The position numbers and the translations under genes are program-made. Shown in pieces: positions 27,857 to 37,163 of a stretch of DNA of 64,000 bases (the stretch's first letter is position 1; every line of letters starts with the position of its first letter). A model generated the notes under the pieces. It made no database searches, was not told the origin of the DNA, and saw only the letters and a program-made list of their open reading frames with translations. Source of the stretch: Vibrio tubiashii ATCC 19109 (lineage in GTDB: Bacteria > Pseudomonadota > Gammaproteobacteria > Enterobacterales > Vibrionaceae). The stretch covers positions 62,001 to 126,000 of the forward strand of contig NZ_CP009356.1 in assembly GCF_000772105.1 (NCBI RefSeq), in the 5' to 3' direction.

Positions 27857-29269
27857 ATGATAAAAGATAAGCTCATTGTTCAGTTGTTTGCTGAAACGTT
27901 TAAAATTTCGGAAGCGTCAGTAAGCAATAAATTGCAGTATCAGCAAAATGAAGCTTGGGATTCAATGGCTCATGTAGAGTTGCTTCTACGTCTAGAGCGA
28001 GAGTTCGGGCGTAAGATCACCACAGAAGAGGCATCTAGATTAACAACATATCAAGCAGTCAAAGACTGGATACACGGGGTACCCGATGGTCAAATGAAAG
28101 CTGACAGCCCTAAATCAAAAAAAGATGTGGATTATATTGATATTAGTCGAGGACTCAATGGGGTTTACTTTGATGAGTCTGGAATATGTCGAATAGATGG
28201 TCAACATGGTCTTTTAGGTTATCGTGGCTATTCCCTTGAGGATCTAGCTGAGTACTGTTCTTATGAACAAGTTGCTTATTTATTGATATATGAGCGGCTA
28301 CCTACGGCAGAAGAACTGAAGATTTTTTGCTTAAAAATTCAAAATTTTCGTGTGCTGCCCGAAGAAATTCTGACATTAATCGAGTCGTTGAAATTGTGTC
28401 ATCCGACTTATGTTCTACGGACGGTGTTGTCAGCGATAGGGGCGTTTTACGAAAAGCCTAAAACCCAAGATCAAGAGATTGTTAAAAACGAACTCATTCG
28501 CATCATCGCACAAATCCAATCGATAATTGTTTGTCACTGGCTATGTGTAAATAACATCACTATTCAGCCTAGCTATTTGAAAGGGAATTTTTGTGAGCTG
28601 TTGCTCAGCCATTTTTATCAAGGAGAGCAGCAGGAGTTGGCGGTCAGTTTACTTAATGCTGACTTAGTCGTTCACTCAGAACATGGCTCTAATGCTTCGA
28701 CATTTGCTACACGTGTTGCTTGTGGGGCGCAATCCGACCTCCACAGTATTTTTACGAGTGCCATCTCAGTGTTTAACGGCGACCTACATGGCGGGGCCAT
28801 CGAACGTGTGATAGAGATGATCACTGAAATTGGTCATCCAGATAATGTCGCCAGCTACCTTGAACAAAGGCGAGCGAGTAACCTACCTATCATGGGTTTT
28901 GGTCATCGCGTTTATCGTACACACGATCCTAGAAAGCGCAAATTAGAACAAATGACTTATCTAGCAGCAATCTCAAACAAGGATATGCTTGGCTATGAGA
29001 TCATCCAAGCACTTGAAAAGGAGATGTTGCCTTACCATAAGCATGGTATCAGTGGGAATGTCGACCTCTACGCAGGGTTATTGTATCAGCAGTTGAATAT
29101 CCCCAAAGAGTACTCCGTCCCGATTTTTATTGCTTCTCGCTCTGCGGGGTGGGCTGCCCATATTCTCGAGCAACAGAGCAATAATATTTTGATTCGTCCA
29201 AGGCTTCATTACAACGGACCTGAGATCAAACGATTCACCAGAGAAGAAAGAGAATCGACGTATGTTTAG
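27857..29269 (+). CDS. Acyl-carrier-protein/citrate-synthase fusion (gene 5)
   Basis: A 470-aa fusion. Residues 1-75 form a carrier domain with the phosphopantetheine site WDSMAHVE (Ser36) followed by LLLRLEREFG. Residues ~93-470 are citrate synthase: HGLLGYRGYSLEDLA, HSEHGSNASTFATRVA, NGDLHGGAIE, GFGHRVYRTHDPRK and NVDLYAGLLY, with catalytic His and Asp equivalents retained. Citrate synthases add an enolised acyl thioester to a 2-oxo acid. Fusion to a carrier suggests the acyl donor is carrier-bound, probably loaded by gene 2 (inference). ATG 27857 follows TAGGAGG. The carrier needs a phosphopantetheinyl transferase encoded elsewhere. Overlaps gene 6 by 8 bases. Confidence 0.9.
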   Translation: MIKDKLIVQLFAETFKISEASVSNKLQYQQNEAWDSMAHVELLLRLEREFGRKITTEEASRLTTYQAVKDWIHGVPDGQMKADSPKSKKDVDYIDISRGLNGVYFDESGICRIDGQHGLLGYRGYSLEDLAEYCSYEQVAYLLIYERLPTAEELKIFCLKIQNFRVLPEEILTLIESLKLCHPTYVLRTVLSAIGAFYEKPKTQDQEIVKNELIRIIAQIQSIIVCHWLCVNNITIQPSYLKGNFCELLLSHFYQGEQQELAVSLLNADLVVHSEHGSNASTFATRVACGAQSDLHSIFTSAISVFNGDLHGGAIERVIEMITEIGHPDNVASYLEQRRASNLPIMGFGHRVYRTHDPRKRKLEQMTYLAAISNKDMLGYEIIQALEKEMLPYHKHGISGNVDLYAGLLYQQLNIPKEYSVPIFIASRSAGWAAHILEQQSNNILIRPRLHYNGPEIKRFTREERESTYV

Positions 29270-31892
29270 TTCAAACTATTTAGATACCTTTGATGTGGGA
29301 AAAAAGCGGTACACTTTCGTTTCTGTTCCTAAATTTTCTGCCTACCATGACGTGGAAATAGACACTATTCCCTTTACTATTAAGCTCTTCGTGGAGTACC
29401 TCATTCGTACTGAGCAATCTGAGGCTGCGTTACGCTTGTTAGAACAATACCGCTCAGAGGCGCAATCGGATATCGAGTTTACGTTTTCACCGAGTCGTTT
29501 GATTATGCAGGACTATACGGGAGTTCCTGTTTTGGTCGATTTGGCATCATTGCGTACATTATTATCTGAGAAGGGACAGGATCCGAGAGTTATTACCCCG
29601 CAACTTCCTACCACGCTTGTAATTGATCATTCAATTCAAGCAGAGCATTTCGGATGCCATGACGCTAGTCAGCGCAATTACTCAGAAGAGATCGCGAAGA
29701 ATACTGAACGTTATCAATTTATACGTTGGGCTCAAGATGCGTTTGACAACATCGAAGTAGTTCCACCAAACCGCGGAATTGTGCATCAGATCAATGTAGA
29801 AAATAAGTCGGTACTTTTGACTGAAGACGTGAAAGATGATGGGAAGACAATCATCTACCCGGATTCAGTGATTGGTTCTGATAGTCACACAACAATGATC
29901 AATGGTATTGGCGTATTAGGTTGGGGAGCTGGAGGCCTAGAGGTAGAGTCTTTGATGTTAGGAATTCCCACCTCTCGAAAAATGCCAGCACTAATAGGTG
30001 TTCAGATTGAAGGGGAACTTGGCACAGGAGTCTCCGCTTATGACTTAGCCTTGTACATGACAAATCTTTTTCGTCGCGAAAACCTGTCGGGTAGCTTAGT
30101 CGAAATTTATGGAAGTGGTGTTAAACAATTAAGTGCATTCGACCGATGTACTATCGCAAACATGGCTCCCGAAATGGGCATTATGTGTTGTTTATTTCCC
30201 GTCGATCAACAAACGATTCAGCACCTTTCTCTGACCGGGAAAACTAAACATAGTCAAGAACTTGCAACTCGCTATTATTCACATCAGAAGATGATGGGAG
30301 CGGAGTGTTTAGACGACAGTGCGTTTTCACATGTTGTGAAGATCGATTTAAGTCACGTGTCAGTCAGTATTGCAGGACCGTATTTACCTAACAATCTGAC
30401 GAGTGTTGAACAAATTGCGCATGAGAACCCTATCTCACACCACTCTCAAGGTAAAAAGACAATTCTAGATGGCCATATCGCCATCGCTTCAATAACTTCT
30501 TGTACCACAACATCAAATCCTGAGCTAATGCTAACCGCTGCATTGCTTGCAAAGAATGCTGCTGCTAAAGGTCTGAAGGTACAGCCTGATATTAAGACCA
30601 CGTTTGCACCTGGGTCACGTTCAGTTTTGCATTATCTGACCAAAGGTCAGTTGATGGAGGGGCTAGAGGCTCTCGGGTTTTATCATGTTGGCTATGGGTG
30701 TACTACTTGCAATGGGGGGAGCGGCACATTAACGGACAATGTGATTGAGGCCATTGAGCAGGGAACAGATTGCGTAGCAGTGGTTAGTAGCAATCGCAAT
30801 TATACTGGGCGAATTCACGGAAAAATAGAGAAAGCGTACCTTTGCTCACCGGCGATGACTGTGGCATATGCACTCGCCGGGAATATTGGAGTAGATGTTT
30901 TAACTGAAAGCTTGGGAAAAGACTTAAATAATAATGACGTCTACTTGAAGGACATCATGCCAACAAGACATCAGGTCGAAGCACTGTATAGCTCGTTGGT
31001 CACAAAAGAGTCGTTTGAGACACTTTTAAATGACAATGATAAAGAATGGTTGAGTAACCCCAAAGGAAATGAAGCATTGCATCATTGGGATATTCATTCG
31101 ACGTACTTGCAGAATCCCAGTTTTCTAACGGAAGTCTCGAAAATGGGCAGTTCTCCCTATCAGAATATGAATGTCCTGCTTAATCTGGGCGATGACATAT
31201 CAACGGACGATATTTCACCTGTAGCCAAAATTACTACTGAATCTTATGCGGGACAGTATCTGTTGGAGAAAGGTGAGTCACCATTGAGCCTCAACTCCTA
31301 TGGAGCTCGTCGCTCCAATCATCATGTCATGATCAGAGGAGGCTTCTCGGGACCACGCAAGATCAATTTACTAGGAATCGATCTGCCTTCTGGTCATACC
31401 CTACATAGCCAAACCAACGAAATAGCGCCAGTTCACCAAGTAGCGTTGGATTATCTATCCCAAGGACAATGCTCAGTTATTTTTGCCGGAGAACGCTATG
31501 GTGTTGGTTCATCACGAGACTGGGCCGCAAAGGTGCAACGTTGTTTAGGCGTGAAAGTCGTCATTGCAGCAAGTTTCGAACGCATCCATAGAGCCAACTT
31601 AGTTGCGGTTGGTATTTTGCCACTTATCCTCGCAAACGAAGATGCACAGTACAAGAAGCTGTTGAATGGGAGAGAAAAAATCACTGTTCGCATGCCTAAT
31701 CAAGAAATAACTTCAGATACAGTGTCTGTTGAGATCGAGAACCTATCAGGATCACGTGAGCGATTGGTACTCTCATGTAAAGTCGCGCTCTATTCACGCT
31801 CTGAGCGCGAACAGTTTCGTAGCGGTGGATTGTTGCCTTATGCATTAGAGACATTAGCAGGTGTTTCCGAATGTGAAACGGAAATGACTTAG
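29262..31892 (+). CDS. Aconitase-family hydro-lyase (gene 6)
   Basis: An 876-aa protein close to AcnA in length and layout. The [4Fe-4S] ligands Cys414 (SCTTTSNP), Cys480 and Cys483 (GCTTCNG) are present with AcnA-like spacing. Other motifs are VIGSDSHTTMINGIGVLGWG, GVGSSRDWAAKV and SFERIHRANLVAVGILPL. The C-terminal swivel domain is fused, as in AcnA. It likely isomerises the tricarboxylate made by gene 5. Citrate-synthase plus aconitase homologues occur together in FR-900098, phosphinothricin and pantaphos clusters. It could instead be a resistant spare aconitase. Confidence 0.9.
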   Translation: MFSSNYLDTFDVGKKRYTFVSVPKFSAYHDVEIDTIPFTIKLFVEYLIRTEQSEAALRLLEQYRSEAQSDIEFTFSPSRLIMQDYTGVPVLVDLASLRTLLSEKGQDPRVITPQLPTTLVIDHSIQAEHFGCHDASQRNYSEEIAKNTERYQFIRWAQDAFDNIEVVPPNRGIVHQINVENKSVLLTEDVKDDGKTIIYPDSVIGSDSHTTMINGIGVLGWGAGGLEVESLMLGIPTSRKMPALIGVQIEGELGTGVSAYDLALYMTNLFRRENLSGSLVEIYGSGVKQLSAFDRCTIANMAPEMGIMCCLFPVDQQTIQHLSLTGKTKHSQELATRYYSHQKMMGAECLDDSAFSHVVKIDLSHVSVSIAGPYLPNNLTSVEQIAHENPISHHSQGKKTILDGHIAIASITSCTTTSNPELMLTAALLAKNAAAKGLKVQPDIKTTFAPGSRSVLHYLTKGQLMEGLEALGFYHVGYGCTTCNGGSGTLTDNVIEAIEQGTDCVAVVSSNRNYTGRIHGKIEKAYLCSPAMTVAYALAGNIGVDVLTESLGKDLNNNDVYLKDIMPTRHQVEALYSSLVTKESFETLLNDNDKEWLSNPKGNEALHHWDIHSTYLQNPSFLTEVSKMGSSPYQNMNVLLNLGDDISTDDISPVAKITTESYAGQYLLEKGESPLSLNSYGARRSNHHVMIRGGFSGPRKINLLGIDLPSGHTLHSQTNEIAPVHQVALDYLSQGQCSVIFAGERYGVGSSRDWAAKVQRCLGVKVVIAASFERIHRANLVAVGILPLILANEDAQYKKLLNGREKITVRMPNQEITSDTVSVEIENLSGSRERLVLSCKVALYSRSEREQFRSGGLLPYALETLAGVSECETEMT

Positions 31893-31953
31893 ATCTCACT
31901 AAAAAGTGCCCCTTTATGTTTGGGGAAACGTAATTTCATAAAAGGAATAAATA

Positions 31954-33336
31954 ATGAATACACAAAACAAAAGGACTATGAAATTGGGCTGTTTTATGCC
32001 GGCACCAGGGCATCATATCGCGGCGTGGCGTCATCCAAGCTGCCAGCCTGATGGTGGACTAGATATTGAGTACTATTGCTCTCTAGCTCAAAAAGCGGAG
32101 GAAGGTCTTTTTGATATGATCTTCTTATCTGATGGAGTTGGTGTTCGAACGCATTACCGAAATAATGACGAGCTCAGTAGACAAGGACGAACAGTCCATT
32201 TCGAACCTTTAACGCTACTGTCTGCGATAGCAATGGTCACTCAACGAATCGGGTTGGTTGCTACTGCCTCGACCAGTTACAACGAACCTTTTCACATTGC
32301 ACGAAAGTACGCGTCATTAGACTACATTAGTCATGGGCGTGCTGGATGGAATGTTGTGACCTCAGTAACTGATGTGGAGGCTCAGAACTTCAATCTTGAA
32401 AAGCAAGCTGACCACGAAGAGCGCTATCAACGTTCGAGAGAGTTTATGGATGTCGTAACTGGCCTTTGGGATAGTTGGGAAGATGACGCATTCATTTGCG
32501 ATAAAGCCAGCGGTCACATGTTCGACCCCAATAAGTTACATATTCTCAACCACAAAGGGGACTATTTCTCTGTTAGAGGGCCACTAAATGTAGCTCGTCC
32601 TAAGCAAGGGTATCCGGTCATTGTTCAAGCCGGATCATCAAAAACTGGTCGAGATTTTGCTGCGCAGTGGGCAGAAGTAATTTTTACTGCGCAGACTCAA
32701 ATGGATGATGCGACCGCTTTTTACAAGGATATAAAGGCTCAAGCTAAAGCTTATGGGCGTAAGGAACATCAGCTTCATATCATGCCTGGTGTAACGATTG
32801 TGGTGGGGGAAACAGACGAAGAGGCAAACCAGAAGTTTCAAGCTCTCCAAGATTTAATTGATCCCGTTGTGAGCTTAAGTTTGCTAGAGAGTCAGCTAGG
32901 TGATATAGACTTGTCTAGATACGATATTGACGGGTATCTACCGCCGCTGCCCCAGACAGAAGGTAGCACAAGTCGACAACGATTGATTTGGGAAAAAGCG
33001 CAGCGAGAAAACCTTACGATCAGAGAGTTAGCTCGTTCAATAGCGGGCTCCCGGGGCCATCATCTACTCATAGGTTCCCCTAAAACGATCGTCGATACTC
33101 TGCAAGAATGGTTTGAGGCAGGAGCAGCTGATGGATTCAATATCATGCCTCCAGTGAACCCAGAAGGGCTGGATGACATTGTAAAACTGGTGGTGCCAGA
33201 GCTACAGCGTCGTGGTTTGTTCCGAACAGAATATCACGGAAGCACGTTACGTGACCATCTAGGGCTAGAGCGCCCAGAATTTGCTTCCGCTAAGAAAACT
33301 AAGGAGAACAAGCAATATGCAGAGTTGTCTGAATGA
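31954..33336 (+). CDS. FMN-dependent monooxygenase, NtaA/SnaA/DszA family (gene 7)
   Basis: A 460-aa bacterial-luciferase-like TIM-barrel enzyme. Family features: LGCFMPAPGHHIAAWRHP, FDMIFLSDG, ARKYASLDYISHGRAGWNVVTS and GYPVIVQAGSSKTGRDFAAQ. These enzymes use FMNH2 from a separate reductase to hydroxylate C, N or S. A related enzyme (HvrB) acts in the pantaphos pathway, and BtrO hydroxylates a carrier-bound acyl chain in butirosin synthesis, so a role in oxidising the carrier-bound skeleton is reasonable (inference). No flavin reductase is in the operon. The next gene overlaps its 3' end by 20 bases. Confidence 0.9.
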   Translation: MNTQNKRTMKLGCFMPAPGHHIAAWRHPSCQPDGGLDIEYYCSLAQKAEEGLFDMIFLSDGVGVRTHYRNNDELSRQGRTVHFEPLTLLSAIAMVTQRIGLVATASTSYNEPFHIARKYASLDYISHGRAGWNVVTSVTDVEAQNFNLEKQADHEERYQRSREFMDVVTGLWDSWEDDAFICDKASGHMFDPNKLHILNHKGDYFSVRGPLNVARPKQGYPVIVQAGSSKTGRDFAAQWAEVIFTAQTQMDDATAFYKDIKAQAKAYGRKEHQLHIMPGVTIVVGETDEEANQKFQALQDLIDPVVSLSLLESQLGDIDLSRYDIDGYLPPLPQTEGSTSRQRLIWEKAQRENLTIRELARSIAGSRGHHLLIGSPKTIVDTLQEWFEAGAADGFNIMPPVNPEGLDDIVKLVVPELQRRGLFRTEYHGSTLRDHLGLERPEFASAKKTKENKQYAELSE

Positions 33337-34771
33337 AGAAAGTGCTCTGCTTAAAGCACTCGGTTTAATCGGTCATGAGTCTTGGCAACTTGATCCAGAG
33401 CAGTTAGAGAGTTTGATGTCTGGAGAGAAGCATTATGCGTTTCTTCACCTTGGCTACGCGAAAACACCTATGTCGAAGGTACTTGAATCTATTTCATCCT
33501 CTTCAATTTCTCCACCGCGTAGCGGTCACATGGGAAACTGGGGTGATATTGTGGTGGGTCGTTCGGGGGCGATGGATTTCAATTATTTCATTTGCCTCGG
33601 AGGCTATGGTCACCCCTCCATCTTCTGCTTTAATCAAACTGAGACTAAAGCACTTGACGGAGGTGATACTGTATATGTTCCCGGCTCTCTGGTGAAGCAA
33701 GGGAAACAATCAATGCTAGAACTGTATGCGTGGGATGGTCAGCAGTTCGCTTTGTGCGATAGAACTTCACCTCGATTTGTTCCTTTTCTGAAAGCAAAAA
33801 GCGAACAAGGTCTCAAACCGTTAACAAGTCTTCTGACGCACCAATTACGCGAGCAATTGGGAACATTCGAACTTGAAGTAGACTTGTTAGCAAAGCACCG
33901 GGAAAGGCTATCCGCGTGGATTGAGGCTCTTATTCGTGCCGCTTTAACCAGTAACAATCCCGCTAGGTTGCTACAAGATTTGGTCGGACATGCGGCAACG
34001 CTGTCAGGAGATATAGAGCGTGCTAAGTTTTCGTTAGAGGGCAATAGTATCGTCATGAATGGGATAGAATACAGCCCAGAAGACTTTGCGGATCTAATTT
34101 GGGCGCCTATCATTGCTGTAAATGAGCCTCAGCATTTTTTCAGCAATATGGAAAAATGGCCAGTGAAGCTGCCAATTATATCTCATTTACTTGTTGCTGT
34201 TTTTTCGGCGTTGTGTCGAAGCCACTTTGTGTGTAATACAAATAGAGGTGATTTTGGCCCTACCATTCACTTTCATTGGGGGGCCAGGGCCATGGGGGGG
34301 TTCCCTCCTGCCAGAAAAGGTTATTTTGCTGAAAAATCGACGGCTAAATCGCTCCGCCACATTATGGCAATCATCGATGATGTGTCTGCCGAGCCAATAA
34401 GCCTAGTATATGTTGTTATGCCGGCTCCTGTGTTTATGCTTTGCCCGACCAATTTGAAGTCAAATGATGCACAGGTCTTAGAAGGCTTATTTAGTCATAT
34501 TTTTACCAACTTTGATCCCTTAGAGTGTTCAGAATCGTTAGGTAAAAAACTGAATGCGTTAGTGCACGAATGGTTGCAGCGAAATGGTCAGGATCTATCG
34601 AGCTATTTTACGCGTCGATTTAATGGTTGGCCGGGATTGCTAGATGTTGATTCAGCAGATTTAGATGTGAGTGATCATTTATTGTCTAAATCCTGGCAAG
34701 CCCTAACCATTGAGCAATTATGTATTGTTGTTGGCACCTTTCATGAATACTACGGGAGAAATGATGACTAA
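33317..34771 (+). CDS. Unrecognised protein, 484 aa (gene 8)
   Basis: I do not recognise this family. The start at ATG 33317 follows AAGGAG and lies within gene 7. It is soluble with no signal peptide. Conserved-looking glycine/histidine-rich segments are YFICLGGYGHPSIFC (near residue 85) and GDFGPTIHFHWGARAMGG (near residue 320), which could hold a metal or cofactor. It ends 11 bases inside gene 9. Given the tight coupling it is probably an essential biosynthetic enzyme of new type. Confidence 0.75.
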   Translation: MQSCLNEESALLKALGLIGHESWQLDPEQLESLMSGEKHYAFLHLGYAKTPMSKVLESISSSSISPPRSGHMGNWGDIVVGRSGAMDFNYFICLGGYGHPSIFCFNQTETKALDGGDTVYVPGSLVKQGKQSMLELYAWDGQQFALCDRTSPRFVPFLKAKSEQGLKPLTSLLTHQLREQLGTFELEVDLLAKHRERLSAWIEALIRAALTSNNPARLLQDLVGHAATLSGDIERAKFSLEGNSIVMNGIEYSPEDFADLIWAPIIAVNEPQHFFSNMEKWPVKLPIISHLLVAVFSALCRSHFVCNTNRGDFGPTIHFHWGARAMGGFPPARKGYFAEKSTAKSLRHIMAIIDDVSAEPISLVYVVMPAPVFMLCPTNLKSNDAQVLEGLFSHIFTNFDPLECSESLGKKLNALVHEWLQRNGQDLSSYFTRRFNGWPGLLDVDSADLDVSDHLLSKSWQALTIEQLCIVVGTFHEYYGRNDD

Positions 34772-35969
34772 GATTAATGGTTGGGTATTGATCATTGGTG
34801 GTAAATCTGAGCTCGTATATAAAGCCCATCGACTCGGTTTACAGGTGGTAAGATTAATTGATCGCAGCCCTACAGATGTAAAAGAGATCGATTTAGCAGA
34901 GCACGTAGTCACTGCCGACTTCAACGATGAGAAAATGGTAATCAATATAGCCTGTGCGTTAAATCAAGTTTTTCATTTCAAGCAAGCTATTTCGTTGTCT
35001 GAAGACATGTTAGTGATCTCTGCTAAAGTCCGAGAAGCGTTGTGCTTACCGGGAGTTAGTGTCGAGGTCGCAATGCTTCTAAAGGACAAAGCTCTCATGC
35101 GAGCTCACTTGGCGAAGAGTAATTTCCCATCCATTCTTTGGAAATTTTGTACTAATTCGGATCACGTTATTGAGTTTATCAAAGAAAACAGACTTAGTAA
35201 GGTAATTCTTAAGCCTGTATGTGGTGCCGGAAGCGAAGGTGTGCGCGTCATATGCAAAGGAGACTCAGTACCTACTGTGGTCGCAGACATCCTGAGTAAA
35301 GGGTGGAAAGAGTTCCTTGTCGAGGAGTTTCTAGAGGGTGAAGAAATCAGTGTTGAAGCCTTCAGTTTTAATGGCAAGCATCAAATTCTCGCGACAACGA
35401 AAAAAACAATTACGGCTGGATGCATTGAACGAGGGCATGTTTTGCCTTATCAGCCAGACGGTCTCGATGACATTGAAGCGTTCGTGATGGAGTTTTTAAA
35501 TACTGTGGGGCTAAAAGACGGCCCTTCACACACTGAGCTCAAACTTACTTCTACAGGTCCTCAAATTATTGAGTCACATAATCGTGTCGGTGGTGATCAT
35601 ATTAATGAGTTACTAAATCAAGTCTATAAAGTTGATCCTAAGGAGGTTGCGATTAGTTATGCTTGTGGAATGCAAGAAACGTCACCTTTTTACAACCCTC
35701 AAGGTTACGCCGCAATTAGGTATGCCATTGTTCCAGCTGGGAAGTTATCCTCCAATCCCAAGGTTGCTATTTCGGAGCGTAAAAGCGTCCAGTTGCTGGA
35801 TAGTCGATTGGTGTTTGAAGTTGGACAGATTATTCCGCCTTTATCCGATTCCAGTGCTAGAGCCGGATTTGTCATAGCCGCGGGTGACAATTATGAGTAT
35901 TTAGATCAAACGATGAGTCACTGGTTGGAAAGTGTTGAGAAGGCAGTCGCCGAGGCGATGGAATCATGA
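34761..35969 (+). CDS. Second ATP-grasp ligase (gene 9)
   Basis: A 402-aa paralogue of gene 3: SKVILKPVCGAGSEGVRV, FLVEEFLEGEEISVEAF, DGPSHTELKLTSTGPQIIE and NRVGGDHINELL. The shared GPSHTEL motif shows common ancestry. Two ligases imply at least two amide bonds or a tripeptide-like product. ATG 34761 after GGGAGA overlaps gene 8; the stop overlaps gene 10 by ATGA. Confidence 0.88.
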   Translation: MMTKINGWVLIIGGKSELVYKAHRLGLQVVRLIDRSPTDVKEIDLAEHVVTADFNDEKMVINIACALNQVFHFKQAISLSEDMLVISAKVREALCLPGVSVEVAMLLKDKALMRAHLAKSNFPSILWKFCTNSDHVIEFIKENRLSKVILKPVCGAGSEGVRVICKGDSVPTVVADILSKGWKEFLVEEFLEGEEISVEAFSFNGKHQILATTKKTITAGCIERGHVLPYQPDGLDDIEAFVMEFLNTVGLKDGPSHTELKLTSTGPQIIESHNRVGGDHINELLNQVYKVDPKEVAISYACGMQETSPFYNPQGYAAIRYAIVPAGKLSSNPKVAISERKSVQLLDSRLVFEVGQIIPPLSDSSARAGFVIAAGDNYEYLDQTMSHWLESVEKAVAEAMES

Positions 35970-37000
35970 ACTGGAGCATCGCTTTCGTACAACTCGGTTT
36001 GTCACAGCCATTTGTAACTAGTAAGGGGTGTCAATCAAGTGTCAGCCCCATTTTTGTCCGCTGTCATTCATCAGTCGATAACAGCATCGGTTTTGGTTCA
36101 GTTGTGGTGTCTAAAGACGCGCCCATGAGCAACAATCAGGTACTTGAACAGTTTCAGTCGAGTGTGGCCAATTTAAAAGCAGAGTGCTGTACAACTTTAA
36201 GAGCATCGTTGCGAACATTAAACATCAGTCCTGCAATAAGGTCGGGATTGAATATGGCAATAATTTCTCTTGAGGCACAGCGCTTAGGTATGCCTGTTTC
36301 TCATGTGCTTGGTTTGCCAGCACCGAAGCGGATTGTTTCTGGTATATCTATTGGTGTCTCTTCACGTGCAGAGCTCCGTCGAGATCTGAGTCGTTATTTG
36401 GCGTGGCCGATTATAAAGTTGAAATTGGATCATGCTGATTTGGATGTCTTGGCTGAGATACGAGCGCACTATGAGGGTAGAATCTGGGTTGATGGTAATG
36501 GTGCTTGGGATTATCGCTCAACTTCACTTGCGCTACCTGAATTGGAAGCGTTCGATGTAGAAATACTAGAGCAGCCACTGCAAGCGGGTAACATCGAGTT
36601 TTTAGGTGAGCTTCGTCATGCAACTAGTATCAAAATTTTTGCAGACGAAGATTGCAGTTCGTTGGGGGATTTACACAAACTAAATGGACACGTTGATGGG
36701 GTAAATATTAAGCTCATGAAGTGTGGCGGATTGGATTCTGCTTTGGAGATTGTCACGCAAGCACGTGAGTTGGGAATGGAAACAATGATGGGCTGTAAAA
36801 CAGAGAGTTATCTCGGCATAGCCGCTGCGGCTCAACTTGCGGGAACTGTTGATTATTGTGACCTCGATGGGGCGGTGGATATAGAGAAGGACTTTTTCAT
36901 CGGAAACGAAATCAAGGATGGGATTTTGTCTGTTAACAAAGACTGTATGCTTGCGCGTTTTCAAGAAGGCGATAGAAATGTGAACTGGCTGTCCGTATAA
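35966..37000 (+). CDS. Enolase-superfamily dipeptide epimerase-like protein (gene 10)
   Basis: A 344-aa enolase-superfamily enzyme of the muconate-lactonising subgroup. Expected residues are in place: Lys153 in IIKLKL, metal ligands Asp176 (VDGNGAW), Glu202 (LEQPL) and Asp227 (ADEDC), and Lys252 in NIKLMKCGG. The spacing matches E. coli L-Ala-D/L-Glu epimerase. Placed after two ATP-grasp ligases, it likely epimerises a residue in a peptide product (inference). Last gene of the operon. Confidence 0.85.
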   Translation: MNWSIAFVQLGLSQPFVTSKGCQSSVSPIFVRCHSSVDNSIGFGSVVVSKDAPMSNNQVLEQFQSSVANLKAECCTTLRASLRTLNISPAIRSGLNMAIISLEAQRLGMPVSHVLGLPAPKRIVSGISIGVSSRAELRRDLSRYLAWPIIKLKLDHADLDVLAEIRAHYEGRIWVDGNGAWDYRSTSLALPELEAFDVEILEQPLQAGNIEFLGELRHATSIKIFADEDCSSLGDLHKLNGHVDGVNIKLMKCGGLDSALEIVTQARELGMETMMGCKTESYLGIAAAAQLAGTVDYCDLDGAVDIEKDFFIGNEIKDGILSVNKDCMLARFQEGDRNVNWLSV

Positions 37001-37044
37001 CTCAAGAAGAAAGTATCTGCGTCATTAGCTTGAGCCTTGTTTGG

Positions 37045-37091
37045 TTAATCATCAGTATTTTAATCGATAGATTATCAATACTGATGATTAA
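37045..37091. terminator. Long inverted repeat after the biosynthetic operon
   Basis: Exact 15-bp arms (TTAATCATCAGTATT and its complement) around a 17-base loop, followed by TATTTTAT. It may terminate the operon, or be part of the recombination region beside the dif-like site. Confidence 0.5.
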
Positions 37092-37163
37092 ATATTTTAT
37101 GGTAAATTCATTATGTTCAATGAGTCAGACATAAACAATTCAGGTTCATTCTACACATATATT

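Noticed and set aside
22810..37000. Phosphonate or siderophore cluster
   Set aside because: No PEP mutase for a phosphonate; no IucA/IucC-type synthetase, TonB receptor or Fur-box evidence for a siderophore.
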